From contig PBMB01000009.1 of the NCBI GenBank assembly GCA_002722455.1, positions 175,971 to 239,970 on the forward strand: a DNA stretch of 64,000 nt. Direction: 5' to 3'. Positions 21,653-30,918 of the stretch are shown here, one piece after another; the first letter of the stretch is position 1; the number at the start of each line of letters is the position of its first letter. The translations under genes were made by a program, and so were the position numbers. Source of the DNA: Chloroflexota bacterium. Lineage in GTDB: Bacteria; Chloroflexota; Dehalococcoidia; Lucifugimonadales; GCA-2722455. The notes under the pieces are model-generated. The model had not been told where the DNA came from, ran no database searches, and saw only the letters and a list, made by a program, of their open reading frames with translations.

Positions 21653-22718
21653 TCTGTAAAGCCTGTGATAATTTCAAGCTCCGTTCATGATCTAGTAATG
21701 CACTAATGATTTCTTCAATATCGCCATCTAGAAAAGATTCTAATGTATGTTTTGTTAAATTAATTCTGTGATCTGTTACACGAGATTGAGGGAAGTTGTA
21801 TGTTCTGATTCTATCTGATCGATCGCCAGATCCTACTTGAGATCTACGACTATCACTGATTTTTTTCTGTTGTTTTTCGATTTCTTTACCCAGTATTCTA
21901 GAACGAATAACAGACATAGCCTTTTCTTTATTTTTTAATTGGGATCTTTCGTCTTGACAAACAGCTACAATTCCCGTCGGCAAATGAGTGATTCTAATAG
22001 CGGTTGAATTTTTCTGAACACTTTGTCCTCCAGCACCACTAGCGCGAAATACGTCTATTTTTAAATCATCATTTTTAATATAAACATCAACTTCATTAGC
22101 TTCAGGTAATACTGCAACAGTTGCTGAAGAAGTATGAATTCTACCTCCAGATTCTGTAATAGGTATCCTTTGAACTCTATGCCCACCACTTTCGTGCTTT
22201 AAAATACTATATGCACCTTTACCAGTTATTTGAAATATGACTTCTTTAATACTGCCTAATCCTGACTGAGTTATACTTACCAGATCAACCTTCCAATTTT
22301 GCTTTTGTGCATAACGGGTATACATAGTAAATAGTTCAGAGGCAAAAAGACCAGCTTCATCCCCACCTACTCCTGCTCGAATTTCAAGCATTACATTTTT
22401 TTCATCATTAGGATCACTTAAAATTAATTTTTGCCTTATTTCATTTTCAATTTTTGCCTTATCAATAACTAGATTATCGAGATCTTCGCGAGCCAATGTA
22501 GCTAATTCTCGATCTTCCACCAATAACATTTTGGTTGATTCATCTATATCAATCAACAATTTTTTATATTGTCTAATCAGTAAAACAATATCTTTTAAAC
22601 TAGCAATTTCTCTCGTAATTTTTTCAACTTTTGTATAATCTTGAGAAATAGTAGGATCTTCTAAACTTTTTACAAGATCATCATACCGACTTTCAAACTC
22701 ATCTAAATTTTCTAACAA
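21645..22718 (-). CDS. prfA: peptide chain release factor 1
   Basis: 'RASGAGGQSVQKNSTAIRITHLPTGIV', 'IRTYNFPQSRVTDHRINLT'. TTG at 22718 with AGGAG upstream gives 'MLENLDEFESRYDDL'; the listed ORF start at 22766 is probably too long. Confidence 0.93.
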   Translation of the reverse strand: MLENLDEFESRYDDLVKSLEDPTISQDYTKVEKITREIASLKDIVLLIRQYKKLLIDIDESTKMLLVEDRELATLAREDLDNLVIDKAKIENEIRQKLILSDPNDEKNVMLEIRAGVGGDEAGLFASELFTMYTRYAQKQNWKVDLVSITQSGLGSIKEVIFQITGKGAYSILKHESGGHRVQRIPITESGGRIHTSSATVAVLPEANEVDVYIKNDDLKIDVFRASGAGGQSVQKNSTAIRITHLPTGIVAVCQDERSQLKNKEKAMSVIRSRILGKEIEKQQKKISDSRRSQVGSGDRSDRIRTYNFPQSRVTDHRINLTKHTLESFLDGDIEEIISALLDHERSLKLSQALQSG

Positions 22719-22752
22719 ATTCAATCTCCTAAATAAATAATCTTTTGATAAC

Positions 22753-24030
22753 CTATAGATTATCAATACATTCTTTTGCTAAAAAATTGGCTAATATTTC
22801 AAATTTAATTTCTTTTTGTTCATTTTTAATCATATCTTTCAAAATATATGTATCTTTCTTAATTTCTTCTGAACCCAATATAACAACATAAGGAGAAGAC
22901 AAGTTACCAGCATATCTCATTTGACCTTTTATACTCTTTGACATAGGTGCCAAAATTACTTTAATATCCATATTCCGTAATTTATAAGCAGTGTTAACAG
23001 CTTTTCTGATTTCCTTTTCTCCTCCAATGCAACAGATCACCACATCAACTTGATTAGATTTTTCAAATTGCATATCCTGTTTCTTTAGTTCTTCAACAAT
23101 CCTTTCTATCCCCATAGCAAACCCAATACCAGGTACACTAGGACCACCTAATTCCTGAACTAATCCATCATATCTTCCACCAGCTAATATAGTACTTTGG
23201 CTACCTCCATCTATTGGCATAAATTCAAAAACTGTATGAGTATAATAATCCAATCCTCTTACTAATTGAGTATTAACGTAATATTCGATATTAGAATCTC
23301 TTAGATACATTAATAATTTTTCCCACCGATCTTTACTTGCTTTAGATAAATAATCTAAGCTATTTGGAGCTTTAGCAAATAAAGATTTCACGTACTTATC
23401 TTTTGAATCTAATATTCTTAAGGGATTTTCTTCCAATCTCCTTGAATCATCTTCAGATAAGTTATTGGAATAAACGCTGAAATAGTTCAAAATAGCTTCT
23501 CTGTATAAATTACGACTTTCTTTATCACCTAGAGAATTTATGTTAAGTTTGAATTGTTTCAGGCCAAAGAAAGCAATGATTTTTGTTGCAAATTCAATTA
23601 CTTCAAAATCAACAGTTGCGGTATCATCACCTAATAACTCAATTCCAAATTGATGAAATTGTCTGTATCTTCCTAATTGAGGCCGTTCATACCGATACAT
23701 TGGCATAATATAAAATAATCGCACTGGTTGAGGTTGATTATGCATACCATGCTGTAGATATGATCTACAAACAGATGCAGTCCCTTCTGGACGTAAAGTC
23801 AGACTATGTCCTCCTCGATCATCAAAAGAATAAGTTTCCTTCTTAACAATATCTGTAAACTGACCAACACTTCTACTAAAAAGTTCAGTTGATTCAAAAG
23901 TAGGAGTAGATATTTGATCATAAGAATACTGAGAGGCAAACTGGCGCACTACATTCTCAATATATCTCCAATAAATTTGTTCATTTGGTAATATATCAAC
24001 TGTTCCTCTAGGAGATTGCATCACTAACAC
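22753..24030 (-). CDS. hisS: histidine-tRNA ligase
   Basis: 'RGTVDILPNEQIYWRYIE', 'TLRPEGTASVCRSY', 'YRYERPQLGRYRQFHQFGIELLG', 'LVRGLDYYTHTVFEF'. Confidence 0.96.
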   Translation of the reverse strand: MLVMQSPRGTVDILPNEQIYWRYIENVVRQFASQYSYDQISTPTFESTELFSRSVGQFTDIVKKETYSFDDRGGHSLTLRPEGTASVCRSYLQHGMHNQPQPVRLFYIMPMYRYERPQLGRYRQFHQFGIELLGDDTATVDFEVIEFATKIIAFFGLKQFKLNINSLGDKESRNLYREAILNYFSVYSNNLSEDDSRRLEENPLRILDSKDKYVKSLFAKAPNSLDYLSKASKDRWEKLLMYLRDSNIEYYVNTQLVRGLDYYTHTVFEFMPIDGGSQSTILAGGRYDGLVQELGGPSVPGIGFAMGIERIVEELKKQDMQFEKSNQVDVVICCIGGEKEIRKAVNTAYKLRNMDIKVILAPMSKSIKGQMRYAGNLSSPYVVILGSEEIKKDTYILKDMIKNEQKEIKFEILANFLAKECIDNL

Positions 24031-24355
24031 TCACATCAATATGAATCTTTAAGTTAAAAAACACTAGAATAATACTAAACAACTTACTTCAGCCAGTATT
24101 ACAATATTAGAATTCTAGAACTTTATACCAACAGATGCTAGCGTAAAATACTGACAATAGCATAAAATTCTAAATTAATAATATAACAACTTAATAAGCT
24201 ATTCCATAAAAGTATTGTACTTCTCTATATACTCAGGATATACTAATATCATAAAATATATATTAAAAAACAGATTGCGTATTTAATTACTAAATTTGAA
24301 ATATATAATTTAAAAATCAAATGATACATTTCAATTATATATAGGAGAATTATCG

Positions 24356-24622
24356 TTGACTGCTGCTAAGTCACTACGCGTTTCTATAAGACGTCACCAA
24401 ATTAAAGGTCCTCTGAAAACAAGAGCAAATAGTTCTATCAAAAAAGCTCGCATTTCAATCCTCGAAGGGAATTTAGATAATTCAAATATATCTGTTCAAA
24501 ATGCTATCATCGCTTTAGACAAAGCTGCAAAAAAAGGTGCTATACATAAAAAAAATGCTGCTCGAAGAAAATCAAGAATTACTCGGCAACTAAACAAACT
24601 TCAAAAACAGCTTTCTCAATAA
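24356..24622 (+). CDS. rpsT: 30S ribosomal protein S20
   Basis: Short Lys/Arg-rich protein 'SLRVSIRRHQIKGPLKTRANSSIKKAR...KGAIHKKNAARRKSRITRQLNKL'; TTG start with AGGAGA upstream. Confidence 0.9.
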   Translation: MTAAKSLRVSIRRHQIKGPLKTRANSSIKKARISILEGNLDNSNISVQNAIIALDKAAKKGAIHKKNAARRKSRITRQLNKLQKQLSQ

Positions 24623-24720
24623 TTATTATCTTAATAATTTGCACCCATTACTCTATTGACACCTCGAATTCAGTATGTTAATTTCTAGAATTAGAACATT
24701 TGTACTGAAAAGAGGCCTCT

Positions 24721-25446
24721 ATGAAAAAAAACGTTTTATCGAGTAAACAGACTGCAATATTAAAGTTTATTAAGCAATTTATTGAATCAAAACCATACCC
24801 TCCTTCAATTAGAGACATTAAAAATGGATGTGGTCTGAGTTCTACATCAGTAGTTGACTACAACTTAAAAATACTTGAAGAAAAGAATTATTTAAAACGA
24901 GATACTTCAGTATCACGTGGAATCTACCTTGAAGCTCAAAAACATGTATCTAGTCTAATAGAAACATCAGACCCTGATACTACCATCAATCAAATTGAAC
25001 TTGATGATTTGGAGTTTGAAAACAGAGGAGACTCTAGGACAATAACAATTCCATTTCTGGGATATATTGCTGCAGGAGAACCTTTATCCATCCCACCATC
25101 AGACAAATGGAATTCAAATGAATTCGATAGTGTCGAGATTCCTGCCTTTTTACAAAAAGGAAAGAACGACCTTTTTGCATTAAAGGTTAAAGGGGATTCA
25201 ATGATAGATGCGCTTGTAACTGAAGGAGACATTATCATTATGGAACAAACTACACAGGCTCAACCCGGAGATATGGTTGCAGCTTGGCTAAATGATAATG
25301 AAGAAGTAACATTAAAATATTTTCAAATAAAAAATGACAAGGTAATTTTACGTCCTGCTAACCCTACAATGTCACCAATAGAAATTCCTGCTAACAAAGT
25401 TTCAATACAAGGCAAAATAGTTGGATTAATACGTTCATTATCATAA
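24721..25446 (+). CDS. lexA: LexA repressor
   Basis: N-terminal wHTH 'PPSIRDIKNGCGLSSTSVVDYNLKILEEKNYL', cleavage-site region 'GYIAAGEP', catalytic 'VKGDSMIDALVTEGDIIIME'. Confidence 0.95.
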   Translation: MKKNVLSSKQTAILKFIKQFIESKPYPPSIRDIKNGCGLSSTSVVDYNLKILEEKNYLKRDTSVSRGIYLEAQKHVSSLIETSDPDTTINQIELDDLEFENRGDSRTITIPFLGYIAAGEPLSIPPSDKWNSNEFDSVEIPAFLQKGKNDLFALKVKGDSMIDALVTEGDIIIMEQTTQAQPGDMVAAWLNDNEEVTLKYFQIKNDKVILRPANPTMSPIEIPANKVSIQGKIVGLIRSLS

Positions 25447-25475
25447 ATATTGTATACTATAACCAATTTAAATAT
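25394..25475 (+). repeat. direct repeat copy 1: 3' end of lexA plus downstream intergenic
   Basis: 82 nt matching 29593-29674 with 7 mismatches (75/82), constant offset 4199 bp. Confidence 0.95.
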
Positions 25476-25500
25476 GAAGAAAAGAACGAAAAGCTTTATA

Positions 25501-25579
25501 TTAGTCCTGATTGTGGGTTTTTTTCAGTTTCCTAGATGGTTGTAGCATATCAAACTAAAGGCATTGATATCAGGACTAA
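25501..25579. repeat. 11-bp perfect inverted repeat (TTAGTCCTGAT ... ATCAGGACTAA) around a 57-nt spacer
   Basis: 25501-25511 is the reverse complement of 25569-25579. Confidence 0.8.
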
Positions 25580-25612
25580 GCTAGTAAAGTAGGAATTAGG
25601 AATAGAGTAATT

Positions 25613-26752
25613 TTGAGACCGCTTGCTAATATCACGGTTTTAGATCTAACAGTCAACGTTCCTGGGCCTTTTTGTTCCATGATTCTTGGCGATTTGGGGG
25701 CTCGTGTTATCAAAGTGGAACCTCCTAGTGGGGATGCATTACGTCATAGCTCAGATATGTGGAACTACCTCAATAGAGGAAAAGAGAGTATCGTCTTAGA
25801 TCTTAAGAAAGATTGTGCTAAGGAGATATTGAGTAGATTAGCTAAAGATGCCGATATAGTCTTAGAAGGTTGGCGTCCTGGCGTAGCCAAAAGGCTTGGG
25901 GCTGATTATGGTACTTTGTCTGCCAAAAACAACTCACTTGTGTATTGTTCGATTTCAGGATTTGGACAAGATGGTCCATGGCGAGATCGACCTGGCCATG
26001 ATCTTAACTACCTAGCATTGAGTGGTTATTTGGATCTTCAGGCGTCTATTGAAGGTAGACCATGGCCGCCTTCAGTTCTTTTATCTGATAAGGCTTCAGG
26101 ACTATATGCGGCTATTATGGTTTTAGCTGGAGTTAATGGAAGAAAATTGTCTGGAAGAGGAACATATATAGATCTTTCTATGACTGAATCAGTTGTCTCC
26201 CTATTGGGTTTAGAATTGAGTAAGACATTTTCTGAAAATGAAACTCATCCCAACGTTACTGGCATACCACATTACGGGTTATTTAAGTGTGCAGACGATA
26301 AATGGATTAGTTTGGGTATTGTTAATGAAGATCACTTTTGGAAAAGCTTTTGTAAAACGGCTGGACTAAATGATTTGTGCGAATTGAATTTTCGTGAACG
26401 GGTTGAGAGCAGAGAACACATCCAAGAGATACTAAATGAGAAATTCCAGTCATTGACTGCTGACAAATGGGAACAATTACTGCAACAGGCCGACGTACCA
26501 GTTGCTAAGATAGTGAGCTTGAAAGATTTATATTCGTCACCTCAATTAAAAGCACGAGACGTTTTCATAAACACAAAAAAGCATAAATTTTTGGCTCAGC
26601 CAGCACATTTTTCGTCTACCTCGATCGCTCCTAACAAGGATTTACCTGATTTAGGAGAACATACCGAAAACATTCTGGAGAAATTGGGATATCTTTCTGA
26701 CGATATTAAGAAACTTAAAGATGAGGGTTCCTTTGGAAAACCCGAAAGATGA
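25613..26752 (+). CDS. CaiB/BaiF-family (class III) CoA transferase
   Basis: 'VLDLTVNVPGPFCSMILGDLGARVIKVEPPSGDALR', 'LNRGKESIVLDLK', 'GQDGPWRDRPGHDLNYLALSGYL'. Confidence 0.93.
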   Translation: MRPLANITVLDLTVNVPGPFCSMILGDLGARVIKVEPPSGDALRHSSDMWNYLNRGKESIVLDLKKDCAKEILSRLAKDADIVLEGWRPGVAKRLGADYGTLSAKNNSLVYCSISGFGQDGPWRDRPGHDLNYLALSGYLDLQASIEGRPWPPSVLLSDKASGLYAAIMVLAGVNGRKLSGRGTYIDLSMTESVVSLLGLELSKTFSENETHPNVTGIPHYGLFKCADDKWISLGIVNEDHFWKSFCKTAGLNDLCELNFRERVESREHIQEILNEKFQSLTADKWEQLLQQADVPVAKIVSLKDLYSSPQLKARDVFINTKKHKFLAQPAHFSSTSIAPNKDLPDLGEHTENILEKLGYLSDDIKKLKDEGSFGKPER

Positions 26753-26758
26753 ATTTGT

Positions 26759-28393
26759 ATGAGTTTTAATTATCAAATAGGCGACTATCATGAGACATAT
26801 CGAACTTTCAAATTAGATGTACCTGAACGTTATAACTGGGCCTATGAAGTATTTGATGCTTGGGGACAAGATTCTTCAAAAGTGGCCATGGTTTGGGTTG
26901 GGCGTACTGGTGATACGAAAGAAGTAACATTTCGACACCTAAGTGAACGCTCAAAACGAGTTGCGAACGCGTTAATTGGACTTGGTGTTCAACCTGGCGA
27001 CAAAGTTTTTATAATGTTGCCTCGTATAATTGAATGGTGGGAACTAATACTAGGATGTATGCGTTCTCGTACTATATCAGTACCAGGCACAACGATGCTT
27101 ACTTCAAAAGATATAGCATATCGAATTAATATTGCAGAAGTAAAAATTGCAGTCGTAGATTCAGATAACATAGAAAAAATCCAGGCAATTAGTAAAGAAT
27201 GTCCAACACTTGAGAAGGTGATAATTGTTGGTAATGCTGAAGGTGCCATCAGTTACGAAAGCATCTTGCAGAAATCGTCTCCAAATTTGCCTAATCCAAA
27301 TAATTTCTCCAATGACCCTATGATGCTTTATTTCACTTCTGGAACTACTGGACATCCTAAAATGGTCCTTAATACACATGCTTCATATCCGTTGGCACAT
27401 ATAATCACCGGTAAATTTTGGCTTGATAATAGACCTAGTGACCTTCATTGGACTATTGCGGATACTGGTTGGGCCCAGGCTGCATGGACCTGTTTTTTTG
27501 CTCCTTGGACTATGGGTGCCGCCATATTTATTTGGGATAATCGTGGGAAATTCGATCCAGCCGGGACACTACATATGCTAGAAAAGTATCCAATCACTAC
27601 TTTCTTTGCACCTCCTACTGTTTATCGGATGCTTTTGACAGATAAAAAACTTAATGGCCTTAGACCCAAAGCTCTAAGACACTGTGTAGGTGCTGGAGAG
27701 GCAGTTAACCCAGACCTCATAGATATTTGGAAAAAAAATACAGGTACTCATATTTGGGAAGGATATGGACAAACAGAAACGGTCTTGTGTATAGCTACGT
27801 TTCCAGGAATGCGTCCAAAACCTGGATCTATGGGAGTGGCTGCACCAGGATTTAACGTGGCAGTTATTGATGAAAAAGGAATTGAAGTTTCTGATGGACA
27901 GGAAGGAGAAATTGCTATTCGCGTTTGCCCAGATAGACCAGTAGGGTTATTTTCCGAATACTGGCGCGACCCAGATGCAAATGCCAAAGCTTTTCAAGGT
28001 GACTGGTATCATACTGGAGACACGGCATATCGTGATGCGGATGGATATTTTTGGTTCGTTGGACGTGACGATGATGTTATCAATAGTGCGGCTTATAGAA
28101 TTGGTCCATTTGAAGTAGAATCTGCGTTATCAGAACACGATGCGGTTGCTGAGGCAGCTGTAGTGGCAAGTCCTGATGAATTAAGAGGCCACATTGTTAA
28201 AGCCTTTATTGTATTGAATACAGGATATAAACCCACGGACTCTCTTATTAACGAATTACAAGAACACGTTAAGGAAGTGACGGCTCCGTATAAATATCCA
28301 AGAATAATAGAGTTTGTTCAAGCGTTACCCAAAACTATTAGTGGGAAGATCAAACGCATTGAGCTTAGAAACCGTGAATTAGGTAAAATTTAA
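26759..28393 (+). CDS. acyl-CoA synthetase (AMP-forming, medium-chain acyl/acetyl-type)
   Basis: 'LYFTSGTTGHPKMVLNTH', 'WEGYGQTETVLC', 'DWYHTGDTAYRDADGYFWFVGRDDDVINSAAYRIGPFEVES', 'PKTISGKIKRIELR'. Confidence 0.94.
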   Translation: MSFNYQIGDYHETYRTFKLDVPERYNWAYEVFDAWGQDSSKVAMVWVGRTGDTKEVTFRHLSERSKRVANALIGLGVQPGDKVFIMLPRIIEWWELILGCMRSRTISVPGTTMLTSKDIAYRINIAEVKIAVVDSDNIEKIQAISKECPTLEKVIIVGNAEGAISYESILQKSSPNLPNPNNFSNDPMMLYFTSGTTGHPKMVLNTHASYPLAHIITGKFWLDNRPSDLHWTIADTGWAQAAWTCFFAPWTMGAAIFIWDNRGKFDPAGTLHMLEKYPITTFFAPPTVYRMLLTDKKLNGLRPKALRHCVGAGEAVNPDLIDIWKKNTGTHIWEGYGQTETVLCIATFPGMRPKPGSMGVAAPGFNVAVIDEKGIEVSDGQEGEIAIRVCPDRPVGLFSEYWRDPDANAKAFQGDWYHTGDTAYRDADGYFWFVGRDDDVINSAAYRIGPFEVESALSEHDAVAEAAVVASPDELRGHIVKAFIVLNTGYKPTDSLINELQEHVKEVTAPYKYPRIIEFVQALPKTISGKIKRIELRNRELGKI

Positions 28394-28422
28394 CTTAAAC
28401 CTAATGTACAAATTGGGGGAAA

Positions 28423-29577
28423 TTGGGGAAAATTGATATGGGATTTAGTGAAAAACATAGACGTTTCCGAAATAAGCTACGTAGATTTATTCAACAGGAA
28501 ATCGTTCCAAATATTGAAGAATGGGAAGATAAAGAAGAAATACCTCGGGAATTGTATCGCAAAATGGGTCAATCCGGTTTCTTAGGTATTGAATATCCAA
28601 GGATCTATGGTGGAGCAGAAGAAGATTTTTGGATGACAGTGGTTCTAGCTGAAGAATTAGCTAGATGTGGTTCAGGAGGGGTAGCTTTCAGCATCCTTGT
28701 ACATACTGATATGTCTTCTCCATGGTTGACGCGCCTAGGTACTTCTGTCCAAAAGAAACAGTTCATTCCATCGATTACAAGTGGAGATACAGTATGTGCA
28801 CTTGCTATAACTGAACCTGATGTTGGCTCAGATATGGCAAATTTAAAAACAACGGCATATCGTGATGGCAATGATTGGATTATAAATGGCACAAAAACAT
28901 TCATAACAAATGGAGTGCACGGGGATCTTTACTTCGTTGCCGCTCGAACTCGTAATGAAGGCCCACGGCATGGAAAACTCTCTCAATTTTTGGTATACCG
29001 CAAAACCCCTGGCGTAACTGTGGTGAAACAGCTTAAAAAAACTGGTATGTGGGCTGTAGATGCTGCTGAAATAGTGTTAAAGGATGTTAGAGTACCAATA
29101 GACAATCTGTTGGGAGAAGAAGGACGTGGCTTTTATCAATTGGCTGAAGGTCTTCAAAGAGAACGACTTGTAGGGGCAACATTAAGTTATTCTGCGTCTC
29201 AAAAAGCGCTTGAAGATACTTTGAGTTACATACAAAGACGAGAGGCATTCGGGCGTAAGCTATCAGAATTTCAGACACTTCGTCACCGGATTGCTGATAT
29301 AACGACTGAAATCGAAGCTGCTCGCCGTCTGGTCTATCATGCTGTTTCATTGTTTGCTGCAGGAGAAGAATGCACAAAAGAAGTTTCTATGGCGAAATTG
29401 TTTGCTACTGAAATTGCTAATCGTGTTGCCTATGAGACTGTACAATTACATGGAGGCATTGGGTACTTGCGTGATTCAGCTGTTGAGCGGTTTTCTCGAG
29501 ATTACCGTTTATGGACAATTGCTGCTGGAACATCAGAAATGATGCGTGAGATAATTTCTAAACACTCGTTGACGTAA
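28423..29577 (+). CDS. acyl-CoA dehydrogenase
   Basis: 'CALAITEPDVGSDMANLKTTAYRDGNDWIINGTKTFITNG', 'YIQRREAFGRKLSEFQTLRHRIADI', 'QLHGGIGYLRDSAVERFSRDYRLWTIAAGTSEMMREII'. Confidence 0.96.
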   Translation: MGKIDMGFSEKHRRFRNKLRRFIQQEIVPNIEEWEDKEEIPRELYRKMGQSGFLGIEYPRIYGGAEEDFWMTVVLAEELARCGSGGVAFSILVHTDMSSPWLTRLGTSVQKKQFIPSITSGDTVCALAITEPDVGSDMANLKTTAYRDGNDWIINGTKTFITNGVHGDLYFVAARTRNEGPRHGKLSQFLVYRKTPGVTVVKQLKKTGMWAVDAAEIVLKDVRVPIDNLLGEEGRGFYQLAEGLQRERLVGATLSYSASQKALEDTLSYIQRREAFGRKLSEFQTLRHRIADITTEIEAARRLVYHAVSLFAAGEECTKEVSMAKLFATEIANRVAYETVQLHGGIGYLRDSAVERFSRDYRLWTIAAGTSEMMREIISKHSLT

Positions 29578-29592
29578 TTTCCTTGACTAGTC

Positions 29593-29674
29593 ACAAAATT
29601 TCAATACAAGGCAAAATAGTTGGATTAATACGATCACTAGTATAAATATTGTATACTATAACTAATTAAAATAT
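29593..29674 (+). repeat. direct repeat copy 2 of the lexA 3' end and downstream intergenic
   Basis: In the lexA frame reads ISIQGKIVGLIRSLV* (copy 1: VSIQGKIVGLIRSLS*). Confidence 0.95.
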
Positions 29675-29688
29675 TATGGAGGAAAATT

Positions 29689-29862
29689 ATGCCATTTGCT
29701 AATGGTATAGGAATACCTGAATTACTCATAGTTTTAGTAATTGTACTCATCTTTTTTGGTGTCGGTCGATTACCAGAAATTGGTGGTGCAATGGGAAAAG
29801 CCATCCGAGAATTTAGAGGGTCAGAAAAAAAGGATACTGAAGAAAACAACGAAAAGAAGTAG
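29689..29862 (+). CDS. tatA: twin-arginine translocase TatA/E-family subunit (57 aa, absent from supplied ORF list)
   Basis: Translated by hand: [57 protein letters not shown]; '[22 protein letters not shown]' is the TatA signature; GGAGG upstream. Confidence 0.93.
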   Translation: MPFANGIGIPELLIVLVIVLIFFGVGRLPEIGGAMGKAIREFRGSEKKDTEENNEKK

Positions 29863-29872
29863 TTTAAAAAAC

Positions 29873-30598
29873 CTACTTCTTTCTTTTACTACCTATTCTA
29901 GCTAAAAGTATTCCTGCCTCATACAATACGATAAGTGGTAATGCAACAATAGATTGATTCACTGGATCAAAAGTTGGCGTTATTATTGCTCCCACAATAA
30001 ATGCGCATACTATAGCGTACCTGCGCCCTTTAATTAATAACTTTGGTGTAACAATCCCAATCAATGAAAGAAAAAATACAATTACAGGCATTTCAAAAGC
30101 GATACCCATCCATAAAATTAAAGTTAACATTAAACTGGTATAATTACCTATCCTGATATAAGGTACAGCTACATCAGCCCCAAAATGTAATAAAAAATTT
30201 ACAGCTGGAGGGAAAAGAACTTTATAACCAAAATACGCTCCAATAAAAAAAACAATTGTAGAAAGAGGGAGAAAGAAATAAACATATTTCTTCTCTTGTG
30301 ACTTTAATCCAGGCAATATAAATACAGCAAGTTGATACATTATCAAAGGCCATGCAAGTACTATCCCTGTCGTCAAAGATACTCTAATCGCAGCACCTAC
30401 AAATTCAGTTAAGTCTGTATATATAGGTAGCCCTAATGGAGACTGGGCTCCTTGAGCAGGAATCATCAAAAAATGCAATATAGGATTATGGAAAATAAAA
30501 GCTATAATGGTAGTTACAAGGACAGAAGCAAGGCACCATATCAATCGTCTCCGTAACTCTAGTAAATGTAACCCTAATGTCTCTTTTTTATTAATCAA
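29873..30598 (-). CDS. tatC: Sec-independent protein translocase TatC
   Basis: 'LGLHLLELRRRLIWCLASVLV', six hydrophobic segments, 'GAIITPTFDPVNQSIVALPLIVLYEAGILLARI'. Confidence 0.94.
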   Translation of the reverse strand: MINKKETLGLHLLELRRRLIWCLASVLVTTIIAFIFHNPILHFLMIPAQGAQSPLGLPIYTDLTEFVGAAIRVSLTTGIVLAWPLIMYQLAVFILPGLKSQEKKYVYFFLPLSTIVFFIGAYFGYKVLFPPAVNFLLHFGADVAVPYIRIGNYTSLMLTLILWMGIAFEMPVIVFFLSLIGIVTPKLLIKGRRYAIVCAFIVGAIITPTFDPVNQSIVALPLIVLYEAGILLARIGSKRKK

Positions 30599-30622
30599 TT
30601 AAGCACACTTTGTTAGAAAATC

Positions 30623-30841
30623 TTACTTATCTTTATCATTTTGATCAATACTACCTCTATTTAACGATTCATCTTCAATATCTTTAACCATTTGTTTCAT
30701 ATCACCTTGAAAATCCATTAGTTTTTTAAAAATACTACCCAACGACCGCATTACCTCTAACATACGAACCGGGCCTAATATTAAAAATGCTACTAAAGCA
30801 ACAATAAGAATTTCCATAGAACCAACTCCAAAAAAACCCAT
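30623..30841 (-). CDS. TatA/TatB-family subunit
   Basis: 'MGFFGVGSMEILIVALVAFLILGPVRMLEVMRSLGSIFKKL', next to tatC. Confidence 0.85.
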   Translation of the reverse strand: MGFFGVGSMEILIVALVAFLILGPVRMLEVMRSLGSIFKKLMDFQGDMKQMVKDIEDESLNRGSIDQNDKDK

Positions 30842-30918
30842 ATTATTGCCTCCTCATTAATAATATACAATGACTAGAATAACATCATTTCTAAAGTAAT
30901 TATTAGCCATGGCTACAA

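Noticed and set aside
22719-22766. N-terminal extension of prfA in the supplied ORF
   Set aside because: 'MIIYRLSKDYLFRRLN' overlaps hisS, while TTG at 22718 has AGGAG upstream and yields a standard RF1 N-terminus.
25394-29674. Cassette as an insertion sequence or composite transposon
   Set aside because: No transposase or IS ends; the flanking repeat is 82 nt of coding plus intergenic sequence, far too long for an ordinary target-site duplication.
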